Assembly: GCF_001667775.1 (NCBI RefSeq)
Contig: NZ_LZJI01000222.1
Location: forward strand, 1 to 42,437
Source: Mycobacterium sp. E1747
GTDB lineage: Bacteria > Actinomycetota > Actinomycetes > Mycobacteriales > Mycobacteriaceae
Direction of reading: 5' to 3'
Length of the DNA: 42,437 nucleotides
In this document: piece after piece, positions 32,934 to 41,290 of the stretch
How positions within the stretch are numbered: the stretch's first letter is position 1
Layout: every line of letters starts with the position of its first letter
Notes under the pieces: model-generated
The model's database searches: none
What the model saw: only the letters and a program-made list of their open reading frames with translations
What the model was told of the DNA's origin: nothing
Made by a program: the position numbers and the translations under genes

Positions 32934-33569
32934 TCAGGCGCGTGACCGGGAGCTCAGATCGGTGACGCCCGTCGGTGGGAGGCCCGCCGCGTGTTCGAGT
33001 ACCTCGCAGAAGGCTTCGACATGGACGCCGACTTGCGGCGTGGTCGCCGTCCAGGATGCCCGCAGCTCCAACTGGTGGGCGCGCGGCGGCCCGGAGATGT
33101 CGCCGTAGCGCACCGACGTGGTCGCGGTGACGGTGCCGCCCAGGGCGGTGACCTGATCCATCCGGGACTCCAGCGCGTCCACCAGCCAGCTCCACGCCAC
33201 CTCGGGCAGCAGGGGATCGACGGCCTCGCTGGGGTCCAGATCGGCCTGGATGTAGGCGACCAGTCGGATGGTGCCGTCCCACGCGTCGGCGCCTTCCGGG
33301 TCGTACAGCAGGATCAGCCGGCCGAAGGCGTCGCCTTCGGACCGCTCCGGGACGATCTCGCGGTCGGGGTGTTTGACCTCGGCCCCCAGCGCATAGCTGT
33401 AGGGCGCCAGGCGTTGCGGTGGACGGATCGGGCCCAGCTCGATTTCCGGCCGCACGGTGACGCCGTTCATCGCCGCTACCGCCTCGCGGAATGGCTCCGG
33501 TTCAGCTGAGGTCACTTGGCGCCGCTCCTGTTCATCCCGGTCGCTCTTCGTCGTCGCGGCACGGGTCAC
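32934..33569 (-). CDS. DUF3000 family protein (Rv2680 type)
   Basis: 211 residues from GTG 33569. The core is FREAVAAMNGVTVRPEIELG, LAPYSYALGAEV and YGDISGPPRAHQLELRASW, all DUF3000 markers; no function known, but the gene keeps RNase D as neighbour throughout mycobacteria. The start is uncertain: GTG 33569 has TACCGT 8 nt upstream, while GTG 33515 (193 residues) and ATG 33647 are also in frame. Its TGA is one base from the RNase D start. Confidence 0.8.
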   Translation of the reverse strand: MTRAATTKSDRDEQERRQVTSAEPEPFREAVAAMNGVTVRPEIELGPIRPPQRLAPYSYALGAEVKHPDREIVPERSEGDAFGRLILLYDPEGADAWDGTIRLVAYIQADLDPSEAVDPLLPEVAWSWLVDALESRMDQVTALGGTVTATTSVRYGDISGPPRAHQLELRASWTATTPQVGVHVEAFCEVLEHAAGLPPTGVTDLSSRSRA

Positions 33570-33666
33570 AGGGTCCGACGGTAGACCCATCGGCCGACAG
33601 GCGAAACCAGGCGCGCCGACCGCTACCAAGCCGTTACCAGAGCTCATCGGGGCGTATCGAGCCAGC

Positions 33667-34488
33667 TCAGGAGGCGTTTCCGCCGGTAAATCGGGCGGGT
33701 CGCTTCTCGCGATGTGCGGCCAGGCCCTCCTGCACGTCGGGGCCGCTGAAGCTGAGGAATTCCAGGCCGAGCGAGGTGTCGAAGGCGGGTGCGAACATGC
33801 GGTACCAGTAGTTGAGGCTGTGCTTGGTCCAGCGGATGGCGTTCTGCGCGCCCCGCGCCAGGTCCTCGGCGATCCGCGTGGCCGTGGCCAGCACGTCTTC
33901 GTTGTCGACGCAGGTGGAAACGAGGCCGATCCGCTCGGCCTCTTCCCCGAGCAGCGTCTCGCAGGTGAGCAGGTAGTACTTGGCCTTGGCCATGCCGACC
34001 AGTAGTGGCCAGCAGATCGCGGCGTGGTCGCCCGCGACCACGCCCAGCTTCGTGTGCCCGTCGATGAGTTTCGCCGTGCGGCCCGCCACCGAGACGTCGG
34101 CGAGCAGGGCCACCACCAGGCCCGCCCCGACGGCCGGTCCCCGGATCGCCGAGACGACCGGCTTGTCGAAGTTGACCATGTTGAGCACCAGGTCGCGGGC
34201 TTCGCGCATGATGCGGATCCGGTCCTCGTACTCGCCGATGGTTTCGGCGATCAGGTCGAAGCTGCCCCCGGAGGAGAAGGCCTTGCCTTCGCCGCGGACC
34301 AGCACGACGCGGACGTCGGGGTCGCGGGCGATCGCCGGCCAGATGTCGGCGAGGTCGCGGTGCATCTGCGGGCCCACCGAGTTGAGGCCGGGGGCGTCGA
34401 GAACCAGCGTCAAGATGCCGTTGTCGCCCACTTCGCAGCGCAGACTGGGGAACTCGGCGTAATTCACGGGGGGCTGGCTGACCGGCAC
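33667..34488 (-). CDS. echA15: Enoyl-CoA hydratase/isomerase family protein EchA15
   Basis: 273 residues of the crotonase fold. The CoA-binding and oxyanion loops are VRGEGKAFSSGGSFDLI and IRGPAVGAGLVVALLADV. The usual catalytic glutamates are not in standard form: the second loop has DHAAICWPLLVG where hydratases have an ExxxG pattern, so reaction specificity is open (hydratase, isomerase or thioesterase-like). GTG 34488 gives the expected N-terminus, and TACTAT (34497-34502, minus strand) is its -10. Divergent from hemE with 58 bp between. Confidence 0.88.
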   Translation of the reverse strand: MPVSQPPVNYAEFPSLRCEVGDNGILTLVLDAPGLNSVGPQMHRDLADIWPAIARDPDVRVVLVRGEGKAFSSGGSFDLIAETIGEYEDRIRIMREARDLVLNMVNFDKPVVSAIRGPAVGAGLVVALLADVSVAGRTAKLIDGHTKLGVVAGDHAAICWPLLVGMAKAKYYLLTCETLLGEEAERIGLVSTCVDNEDVLATATRIAEDLARGAQNAIRWTKHSLNYWYRMFAPAFDTSLGLEFLSFSGPDVQEGLAAHREKRPARFTGGNAS

Positions 34489-34496
34489 GGTGGTTG

Positions 34497-34502
34497 ATAG
34501 TA
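34497..34502 (-). promoter_or_regulatory. -10 element of echA15
   Basis: TACTAT on the minus strand, 8 nt before the GTG at 34488; leaderless or near-leaderless. Confidence 0.5.
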
Positions 34503-34546
34503 CGCAGCGCGGGGGCGAGGCCGCCGCCGTGGCAGCATTGAGGACG

Positions 34547-35596
34547 ATGAGTACCCGTCGCGACCTCCCCGAGTCGCCGTACCTGGCCGCTGTCACCGGC
34601 AGCAAGCCCGGTCGACCCCCGGTGTGGTTCATGCGGCAGGCCGGTCGCTCGCTGCCCGAATACCGGGCGCTGCGGGCCCAGGCCGACATGCTGTCGGCCT
34701 GTTTCGACGCCGAACTGGTCTGCGAGATCACCCTGCAGCCGGTGCGGCGCCACGACGTCGACGCGGCCATCTTGTTCTCCGACATCGTGGTGCCGCTGCT
34801 CGGCGCGGGCGTCGACCTCGACATCGTCGCGGGCGTCGGGCCGGTGATCGCCTCGCCGGTGCGCACCGCCGCCGACGTCGACGCGATGAAACCCCTTGAC
34901 TGCCAACGTATTCAGCCGGTTTCCGACGCGGTCACGCTGCTGGTGGCCGCGCTCGGCGCCGTCCCGTTGATCGGGTTCGCGGGGGCGCCGTTCACCCTGG
35001 CGTCCTACCTGATCGAGGGCGGCCCGAGCCGCCACCACGCCCGCACCAAGGCGATGATGCTCGCCGAGCCGGACAGCTGGCACGCGCTGATGGAGAAGCT
35101 GACCGACATCACCGTCGGCTTCCTGCGGGTGCAGCTGGAGGCCGGCGTGGACGCCATTCAGGTGTTCGACTCGTGGGCGGGCGCGCTGTCGCTCGCCGAC
35201 TACCGGACCTACGTCCAACCGCACAGCGCACGGGTTTTCGGCGCGCTCGCCGAATACGGCGTGCCGATGACGCACTTCGGCGTCGGCACCGCCGAACTGC
35301 TGGGTGCCATGTCGACGGTCGGCGCGACGGTGGTGGGCGTGGACTGGCGCACCGCGCTGACCGACGCGGCCGCCCGGGTCCGGCCCGGTACGGCGCTGCA
35401 GGGCAACCTCGACCCGGTGGTGCTGATGGCCGGATGGCCCGCCGTGGAACGCGCCGCCCGCGCCGTCGTCGAGGACGGACGCCACGCCGTCGACGCGGGC
35501 GCGACCGGTCACGTCTTCAACCTTGGCCACGGCGTGCTGCCGGACACCGACCCCGGTGTGCTGACCGATCTGGTGTCGCTGGTCCATTCCCTATGA
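34547..35596 (+). CDS. hemE: Uroporphyrinogen decarboxylase
   Basis: 349 residues. It removes four carboxyl groups from uroporphyrinogen III to give coproporphyrinogen III. Signature motifs are PVWFMRQAGRSLPEYRAL at the N-terminus, FSDIVVPL with the catalytic aspartate, and GFAGAPFTLASYLIEGG. ATG 34547 has GAGG upstream. It begins the haem operon; its TGA overlaps the ATG of the next gene (ATGA). The frame is open upstream from 34490 but without family similarity. Confidence 0.95.
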   Translation: MSTRRDLPESPYLAAVTGSKPGRPPVWFMRQAGRSLPEYRALRAQADMLSACFDAELVCEITLQPVRRHDVDAAILFSDIVVPLLGAGVDLDIVAGVGPVIASPVRTAADVDAMKPLDCQRIQPVSDAVTLLVAALGAVPLIGFAGAPFTLASYLIEGGPSRHHARTKAMMLAEPDSWHALMEKLTDITVGFLRVQLEAGVDAIQVFDSWAGALSLADYRTYVQPHSARVFGALAEYGVPMTHFGVGTAELLGAMSTVGATVVGVDWRTALTDAAARVRPGTALQGNLDPVVLMAGWPAVERAARAVVEDGRHAVDAGATGHVFNLGHGVLPDTDPGVLTDLVSLVHSL

Positions 35597-36948
35597 CCGC
35601 CGCCTCGTATTGCGTTGTCGGGGGTGGTATTTCGGGGCTGACGGCGGCCTATCGGCTGCGCGCCGCGGTGGGCGACGACGCGCACATCACGCTGTTCGAT
35701 CCCGCCGACCGGCTCGGCGGCATCCTGCGGACCGAGCGCGTCGGCGGGCAGGCGATGGACTTGGGCGCCGAGGCGTTCGTGCTGCGTCGGCCGGAGATGC
35801 CGGCGCTGCTGGACGAGCTGGGGCTCTCGGGGCGGCGAGTGGTGTCCACGGGCGCCCGGCCGTTGATCTACAGCCAGCGGAGCCTGCACCCGCTGCCCAT
35901 CGGCACGGTCATCGGGATTCCGTCGTCGGCCGCGTCGGTGGCGGGACTGGTCGACGAGGCGACCGTCGCGCGCATCGAGGACGAACCCGGCCGCGCTCTC
36001 GCATGGCGACCGGGCAGCGACCCCGCGACGGCCGAACTGGTCGGCGAGCGGTTCGGCGAGCAGGTCGTGACACGGTCGGTCGATCCCCTGCTGAGCGGGG
36101 TGTATGCGGGCTCGGCGGCCACCATCGGTCTGCGCGCGGCGGCCCCTGGCGTCGCGGCGGCCCTGGACCGCGGCGCCTCCAGCCTGACGGACGCGGTCCG
36201 GCAGGCGCTGCCACCGGCCACCGGGGCGCCGGTGTTCGGGGCGCTCGACGGCGGCTACCAGGTGCTGCTCGACGCGCTCGTCGCGCGCGGTCGACCGCAT
36301 TGGGTGCGGGCGGCGGTGCAGCGGCTGGACCGCGCCGAGGCCGGCTGGTCGCTGCTGGATGACACCGGAGCCCGCCGGCATGCCGACGCGGTGATCCTGG
36401 CCGTCCCGGCCCACCGCGTGGCGCGCCTACTCGCCGAAATCGCCCCGGCCAGCGCGGCCGCCGCCGGCCGGATCACCAACGCGTCCTCGGTCGTGGTGGC
36501 GCTCGCCGTGCCGGGTGACACCCCCTTCCCGGACTGCTCGGGGGTGCTGGTCGCGACCGGAGAGCGGTTGCGGGGCAAGGCGATCACGCTCTCGTCGCGC
36601 AAATGGGGCGCCCGCGGGGACGCCCAGCTGCTGCGGCTGTCGTTCGGCCGGTGCGGCGACGACGTGGCTACCAGCGTTTCCGACGACGAGTTGTTGGGCT
36701 GGGCGTTGAGCGACCTGGTCGACGCGTTCGGGCTGGCCGTCGACCCCCTCGATGCCCGCGTGCAGCGCTGGATCGACGCGATGCCGCAGTACGGGCCCGG
36801 CCACGCCGAACTGGTCGCCGAGATACGGGCGGGGCTGCCGCCGGCGCTCGCCGTGGCCGGCAGCTACCTCGACGGCATCGGTGTGCCGGCGTGCGTCGGT
36901 GCGGCCGGGCGCGCGGTCGAAGCCCTCGACCTGAAGGTGGCACGATAG
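35593..36948 (+). CDS. hemY: Coproporphyrinogen III / protoporphyrinogen oxidase (HemY/CgoX type)
   Basis: 451 residues. FAD-dependent oxidase: dinucleotide motif VVGGGISGLTAAYRLR at the N-terminus, LGGILRTERVGGQAMDLGAEAF, and a C-terminal FAD segment SYLDGIGVPACVGAAGRAVE. In actinobacteria this enzyme usually makes coproporphyrin III, since hemQ follows. Start ATG 35593 overlaps the hemE stop by four bases. Older annotation calls it HemG. Confidence 0.92.
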   Translation: MTAASYCVVGGGISGLTAAYRLRAAVGDDAHITLFDPADRLGGILRTERVGGQAMDLGAEAFVLRRPEMPALLDELGLSGRRVVSTGARPLIYSQRSLHPLPIGTVIGIPSSAASVAGLVDEATVARIEDEPGRALAWRPGSDPATAELVGERFGEQVVTRSVDPLLSGVYAGSAATIGLRAAAPGVAAALDRGASSLTDAVRQALPPATGAPVFGALDGGYQVLLDALVARGRPHWVRAAVQRLDRAEAGWSLLDDTGARRHADAVILAVPAHRVARLLAEIAPASAAAAGRITNASSVVVALAVPGDTPFPDCSGVLVATGERLRGKAITLSSRKWGARGDAQLLRLSFGRCGDDVATSVSDDELLGWALSDLVDAFGLAVDPLDARVQRWIDAMPQYGPGHAELVAEIRAGLPPALAVAGSYLDGIGVPACVGAAGRAVEALDLKVAR

Positions 36949-36953
36949 GTTCC

Positions 36954-37649
36954 ATGGCCAAGCTCGACTACGACACCCTCAACGCCACGATCCGCTACCT
37001 GATGTTCTCCGTCTTCTCGGTGCGGCCGGGGGAGCTGGGGGATCAGCGCGACGCCGCGATCGATGACGCGTCGCGGTTTTTCAAGCAGCAGGAGGAGCGC
37101 GGCGTCGTGGTGCGCGGTCTCTACGACGTGGCGGGCCTGCGGGCCGACGCCGACTTCATGATCTGGACCCACGCCGAAAACGTCGAAGCGCTGCAGGCCA
37201 CCTACGCCGACTTCCGGCGCACCACCACGCTGGGGCGGGCCTGCTCGCCGGTGTGGAGCAGCGTGGCGCTGCATCGGCCGGCCGAGTTCAACAAGAGCCA
37301 CATCCCGGCGTTCCTGGCCGGGGAGGAGCCCGGGAACTACATCTGCGTGTATCCGTTCGTCCGGTCCTACGAGTGGTACCTGCTGCCCGACGAGGAACGG
37401 CGCCGCATGCTTGCCGAACACGGCATGGCCGCGCGCGAGTACAAGGACGTGCGCGCCAACACGGTGCCGGCGTTCGCGCTGGGCGACTACGAATGGCTGC
37501 TGGCCTTCGAGGCCCCCGAACTGCACCGCATCGTCGACCTGATGCGCGAGCTGCGCGCCACCGACGCGCGGCGGCACACCCGCGAGGAGACGCCGTTTTT
37601 CACCGGCCCCCGGGTGTCGGTCGAGCAGTTGGTGAATGCGCTGCCATGA
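36954..37649 (+). CDS. hemQ: Coproheme decarboxylase HemQ (chlorite dismutase fold)
   Basis: 231 residues. It oxidatively decarboxylates coproheme to haem b, the last step of the coproporphyrin-dependent route. Visible: LNATIRYLMFSVFSVRPG, the VYPFVRSYEWYLLP segment holding the reactive tyrosine, and the heme-side HGMAAREYKDVRANTVPAF region. The length equals that of Rv2676c. Five bases separate it from hemY; its TGA overlaps the methyltransferase ATG. It has no chlorite-dismutase function in this group. Confidence 0.93.
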   Translation: MAKLDYDTLNATIRYLMFSVFSVRPGELGDQRDAAIDDASRFFKQQEERGVVVRGLYDVAGLRADADFMIWTHAENVEALQATYADFRRTTTLGRACSPVWSSVALHRPAEFNKSHIPAFLAGEEPGNYICVYPFVRSYEWYLLPDEERRRMLAEHGMAAREYKDVRANTVPAFALGDYEWLLAFEAPELHRIVDLMRELRATDARRHTREETPFFTGPRVSVEQLVNALP

Positions 37650-38398
37650 CGACCGCATTCGACCCCAACGATCCGACGCGTTTCGAGCAGATGTACCGCG
37701 ATGAGCGCACGTCGCACGGTTTACCCACCGCAACGCCATGGGACATCGGCGGGCCCCAGCCGGTGGTCCAGCAGCTGGTCGCGCTGGGTGCGATCAAGGG
37801 CGAGGTGCTTGACCCGGGCACCGGGCCGGGCCATCACGCGATCTATTACGCCTCGAAGGGCTACTCGGCGACCGGCATCGACGGCTCGGCGGGAGCCATC
37901 GAGCGGGCCCGGCGGAACGCCGAAAAGGCCGGGGTCTCGGTCAACTTCGAGCTGGCCGACGCCACCAAGCTGGACGGATTCGGCGGCCGGTTCGACACCG
38001 TCGTCGACTGCGCCTTCTACCACACCTTCAGCACCGAGCCCGAGCTTCGGCAGTCCTACGTGCGGGCGCTGCACCGCGCGACCAAGCCCGGCGCGCGGCT
38101 GTTCATGTACGAGTTCGGCCAACACAACATCAACGGCTTCAAGATGCTGCGGTCGTTGTCCGAGAACGACTTTCGCGACGTGCTTCCGGCCGGCGGCTGG
38201 GAGATCACCTATCTCGGCACGACCACCTACCAGGTCAACGTGAGTGTCGAGTCGATCGAGCTGATGGCCGCGCGTAACCCCGACATGGCCGATCAGGCGC
38301 AGGTGTTGCTGGAGCGCTTCCGCGTGATCGAGCCCTGGCTCGAGGGCGCGCGGGCGCACGCCCCGTTCTGGGAAGTGCACGCCACCCGGGTGGACTGA
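37646..38398 (+). CDS. Class I SAM-dependent methyltransferase (Rv2675c type)
   Basis: 250 residues. The SAM motif is EVLDPGTGPGHHAIYYASKG, with motif 2 ATGIDGSAGAIERAR and motif 4 DTVVDCAFYHTF. The N-terminus DERTSHGLPTATPWDIGGPQP resembles the thiopurine/tellurite-type methyltransferases. Substrate unknown. Start ATG overlaps the hemQ stop by four bases, so it is the fourth coupled gene of the haem operon. Confidence 0.87.
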   Translation: MTTAFDPNDPTRFEQMYRDERTSHGLPTATPWDIGGPQPVVQQLVALGAIKGEVLDPGTGPGHHAIYYASKGYSATGIDGSAGAIERARRNAEKAGVSVNFELADATKLDGFGGRFDTVVDCAFYHTFSTEPELRQSYVRALHRATKPGARLFMYEFGQHNINGFKMLRSLSENDFRDVLPAGGWEITYLGTTTYQVNVSVESIELMAARNPDMADQAQVLLERFRVIEPWLEGARAHAPFWEVHATRVD

Positions 38399-38435
38399 TC
38401 TCGGACCGTCCCCGCCCCGCCTTGCCCGCCTGGCT

Positions 38436-38501
38436 TCCGCGAGACTCAAACCGTGGCGACGCTTTCCGGCGTGTCGCATGCGTACTTTAAGTGTCGCGGC
38501 A
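38436..38501. repeat. Palindromic 66-bp repeat, copy A (3' side of DUF559 gene)
   Basis: 60 of 66 bases match copy B at 39368-39433, in the same orientation. Arms CCGCGAGACTCAAACC and ACTTTAAGTGTCGCGG pair at about 12 of 16 positions, less well than in copy B. It encodes the last four residues and stop of the DUF559 gene. It lies 37 bp past the methyltransferase stop. Confidence 0.85.
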
Positions 38502-39335
38502 TCCGCGACAGGTGAGCGCGCCTCGGACGCGGCGTATCACATCGTCGGGCTTGTCCTCGGCGATCACCCGGATGACGACCCAGCCCAGTTCGTCGAGCTT
38601 CCGGAGCCGATTCTGGTCCCGTGCGTACTGGCGGCGGTTAGTGCGATGGTGGTCTCCGTCGTACTCGACCGCCACTTTGTAGTCCTCCCAACCCATGTCG
38701 AGGACGGCCACGAGTCGCCAGTTCTGCTGCACCGGTATCTGCGTGGTGGGAGCCGGAAGCCCAGCGTCGATCAGCAGCAAGCGCAGCCACGTTTCCTTCG
38801 GGGATGCTGCGCCCGGGTCGACCAGCGGAAGCGTTGTGCGTAGCGTCCGCAGACCGCGCGCCCCCGCATGCCGCTTGGCGAGGAGCGTTACCTCCTCGAT
38901 CGAGAACGGCGTCGCTCGCATCAGCGCGTCGAGTCGCGCCACCGCTTTGCCGTGGGGCGGCCGCCTGGCCAAGTCGAACGCCGTCCTCGCCAGAGAAGTC
39001 ACCGGCAGGCCGCTGGCACGCACGACCTCGTCCGGTCGGACACGCTGATTGAGGGTGATGACGCCAGTCGGCGGATGCGGGTTCCGCCAAATCAGCTCGA
39101 TCGGCTCGTCGTCATCGATCCATTGCGAGCCATGCAGCGCCGCGGCGGCAAGTCCAGCGAGCACGCCACGGCGGCCCGACCACAACCACGCCCCAACCGA
39201 ACGCGTGCGGAGCGACGGCGTGGCGTGAGCCGGAAGATAAACGTCGGGATATATGGCGCGAAATTGAGCTCGCAGCTGGTGCCGGCTCACGGTTCCCCGC
39301 CGCACTGCCTCGCTGCCGAGAAACACGTCGTCCAC
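38487..39335 (-). CDS. DUF559 (VSR-like) nuclease-fold protein with AbiEi-like N-terminus
   Basis: 282 residues. The N-terminal part (about 1-60, AVRRGTVSRHQLRAQFRAIYPDVY) resembles the winged-helix of AbiEi-type antitoxins. The C-terminal DUF559 domain has a PD-(D/E)XK core like very-short-patch repair nucleases: Glu181 in SPKETWLRL, Asp213 in VLDMGW, Glu224 and Asp226 in VEYDGDHH. Such genes are numerous in mycobacterial genomes and unassigned. It has no counterpart I know between Rv2675c and Rv2674. Its stop codon and last four codons lie inside repeat A; repeat B ends 32 bp before its start. No clear ribosome site. Confidence 0.8.
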   Translation of the reverse strand: MDDVFLGSEAVRRGTVSRHQLRAQFRAIYPDVYLPAHATPSLRTRSVGAWLWSGRRGVLAGLAAAALHGSQWIDDDEPIELIWRNPHPPTGVITLNQRVRPDEVVRASGLPVTSLARTAFDLARRPPHGKAVARLDALMRATPFSIEEVTLLAKRHAGARGLRTLRTTLPLVDPGAASPKETWLRLLLIDAGLPAPTTQIPVQQNWRLVAVLDMGWEDYKVAVEYDGDHHRTNRRQYARDQNRLRKLDELGWVVIRVIAEDKPDDVIRRVRGALTCRGCRDT

Positions 39336-39367
39336 ATCGGGAAAGACGCCACGAAGACGCCGCCGGC

Positions 39368-39433
39368 TCCGCGAGACTTAAACCGTGGCGACGCTTTGCG
39401 GCGTGTCGTGTGCGTGGTTTAAGTGTCGCGGCA
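39368..39433. repeat. Palindromic 66-bp repeat, copy B (5' side of DUF559 gene)
   Basis: Terminal arms CCGCGAGACTTAAACC (39369-39384) and GGTTTAAGTGTCGCGG (39416-39431) are reverse complements at 15 of 16 positions. A 31-nt centre contains a smaller imperfect inverted repeat. It ends 17 bp before the msrB stop codon. Confidence 0.85.
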
Positions 39434-39450
39434 CGCGGCGACCGCTGGGA

Positions 39451-39861
39451 CTATGCCTCGGCCGGCACCAGGCGCAGTGAGATGGAGTTGATGCAGTAGC
39501 GCTGATCGGTCGGCGTGGGGTAGCCCTCGCCGGCGAACACGTGGCCCAGGTGGCTGTGGCAATTCGCGCACAGCACCTCGGTGCGCGTGGTCCCCATCGA
39601 GTGGTCGGGCCGCAGGATCACCGCGTCGGAGTTGGCCGGGTCGAAGAACGACGGCCAGCCGCAGTGCGACTCGAATTTCTCTGTGCTGCGGAACAATTCG
39701 GCGCCGCAGGCCCGGCACTGATAGATTCCTTCGGTTTTGGTGTCGGTGTATTCACCGGTGAACGGCCGCTCGGTGCCGGCCTGGCGCAGCACGTGAAACT
39801 CCTGGGGCGTGAGCTTCTGGCGCCACTCGTCGTCGGTCAGCTGCAGCTTCGGGGTAGTCAT
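39451..39861 (-). CDS. msrB: Peptide-methionine (R)-S-oxide reductase
   Basis: 136 residues, repairing methionine-R-sulfoxide in proteins. Two CxxC pairs (CRAC, CANC) bind structural zinc, GWPSFFDPA is the substrate loop, and the nucleophile is the cysteine in RYCINSISL. The ATG at 39861 has TAGCGT (39868-39873, minus strand) and GGAGGC between, which could act either as leaderless spacing or ribosome site. Confidence 0.94.
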   Translation of the reverse strand: MTTPKLQLTDDEWRQKLTPQEFHVLRQAGTERPFTGEYTDTKTEGIYQCRACGAELFRSTEKFESHCGWPSFFDPANSDAVILRPDHSMGTTRTEVLCANCHSHLGHVFAGEGYPTPTDQRYCINSISLRLVPAEA

Positions 39862-39894
39862 GCCTCCACGCTAGCTTTATTTGCGGTGACCCGT

Positions 39895-39919
39895 CCCCCA
39901 GCTTCGCGGGGGTACCCCC
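39895..39919. repeat. REP-like GC hairpin with a perfect GGGGGTACCCCC palindrome
   Basis: CCCCC (39895-39899) can pair with GGGGG (39908-39912), or GGGGGTACCCCC (39908-39919) can fold on itself. Elements of this shape recur in mycobacterial intergenic DNA; only one copy is in this window. The rest of 39862-39970 is simple GC-rich sequence with GATCACC/GGTCACC motifs. Confidence 0.55.
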
Positions 39920-39970
39920 AGCGCCCGGCTTTCGCCGCGCTTGCGGTCACCGCGCGCGCCGCATTTGCGA

Positions 39971-41272
39971 TCACCGCGCGAGCTCAGGCCGACCCGTCAG
40001 CGACGCCGGGTCGATACCGTCGTCCAGCCGGTCCTCGGCCTTCGCGTCCAGATAGCGGAACAAAAGCACGGTGAACACCACGATCAGCAGCAACGACCAG
40101 CCGTAGGTGATCTTGAGGTAGTGCAGCGCGCGGCCATACCTCATGTACCGGTAGATTAACCAGTCGTCGAGCGTGAGGAAGCCGTAGATCCCCAGCCACG
40201 CGGGCCAGTTACGGATCAGCGAGTTTCGCAGCACCACCGTCATCAGGAACGGCAACAGCATCATCGAGTAGTAACCCTGGGCCAGCGGCAACACCAGCCA
40301 CGACCACAGCAGCAGCACGCCCGACGAGTTGGTGAACCAGAACAGCGGGTCGCGGGTGCGGTAGTAGCGATAGAGCAGCCACAGCGCGCCGATCGCGATC
40401 ACGGTGAACAGAAGTCGCAGGAAGACGATCAGCCACGTGGGCAGGCCGAAGTACACGCCGTTGCCCTCGATCGAGCTGTTGAAGTAGTCCCGGACGCCGC
40501 CGATGTAGGGCAGCGTGCGCGTGACGAAATCAGTCGGGTCGCTGACCAGCGGCCAGGCGGCCGCGTTGATGGCGATCGGCACGAGAAACGCGGGCACCAG
40601 CGTGCGCCACTGCCGGTTCAGCAGGGGCAGCAGCAGCAGCGGACCCAGCACGGGCTTGAGCGTGAGCGTCAACCCGATGACGAGCCCGGCCCACCACTGG
40701 TGCCGCACCTTCCCGTCCAGCAGCCACCGCAAAAACAGCACCTCTGCCAGCAGCACGCAGCCGTTGATGTTGGTGAACACCAGCGTGCTGGTGACGCTTT
40801 CCGTGCAGAACATGGCCAGCAGCAGGGCGGGAGCGGCCACCGAGGACAGCGTGAACTTGAACAACCGCAACAGCAGGTACCAGGCGATCAGGATGGCCAC
40901 GGTATTGATCAGGATGAACAGGTACCGCGACGGCGTGAAGGACAGGTAGCCGAACGGCGCCATCAGCAGCGTGCCGCCGGGCGGGTACAGGTAGTGCGGG
41001 TCGACGTAGTCGAAGTGCTCGTTGTAGATGTCCCAGCCGCGCCGGAAGTTGAGGACCGCGCGGTACACCGGCTTGAAGTCGTCGGTGATGTTGCCGTTGA
41101 GCGTCAGGATGATGCTGCGGTGCAGCACCGAGAGAATGGCCACCGGCCACAACGCGGATCGCAATATCGTCGCGGTGTTCGGCGGGCCGCTACGGGGACG
41201 AAAGGCGGCGAGCGTCCGATCACGCAAGCCGGTTCGGGTCGGATCAGCTGCCGTCACCAGCGCACCGTACAC
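39971..41272 (-). CDS. aftC: Alpha-(1->3)-arabinofuranosyltransferase AftC
   Basis: 433 residues, the length of Rv2673. A GT-C/GT87-type membrane glycosyltransferase that branches arabinan in arabinogalactan and lipoarabinomannan, using decaprenyl-phosphoryl-arabinose. Around ten membrane helices; the first periplasmic loop carries NGNITDDFKPVYRAV with the two conserved aspartates expected for catalysis, followed by YVDPHYLYPPGGTLL. GTG 41272 (MYGALVTAAD) is chosen on length; GTG 41257 is the alternative. Confidence 0.93.
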   Translation of the reverse strand: MYGALVTAADPTRTGLRDRTLAAFRPRSGPPNTATILRSALWPVAILSVLHRSIILTLNGNITDDFKPVYRAVLNFRRGWDIYNEHFDYVDPHYLYPPGGTLLMAPFGYLSFTPSRYLFILINTVAILIAWYLLLRLFKFTLSSVAAPALLLAMFCTESVTSTLVFTNINGCVLLAEVLFLRWLLDGKVRHQWWAGLVIGLTLTLKPVLGPLLLLPLLNRQWRTLVPAFLVPIAINAAAWPLVSDPTDFVTRTLPYIGGVRDYFNSSIEGNGVYFGLPTWLIVFLRLLFTVIAIGALWLLYRYYRTRDPLFWFTNSSGVLLLWSWLVLPLAQGYYSMMLLPFLMTVVLRNSLIRNWPAWLGIYGFLTLDDWLIYRYMRYGRALHYLKITYGWSLLLIVVFTVLLFRYLDAKAEDRLDDGIDPASLTGRPELAR

Positions 41273-41290
41273 CGGCGTGCGGCCGGAAAA

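Noticed and set aside
38868..39422. Plus-strand 184-codon frame opposite the DUF559 gene
   Set aside because: It has no recognisable domain and runs through repeat B; the minus-strand frame has the full nuclease-fold motif set.
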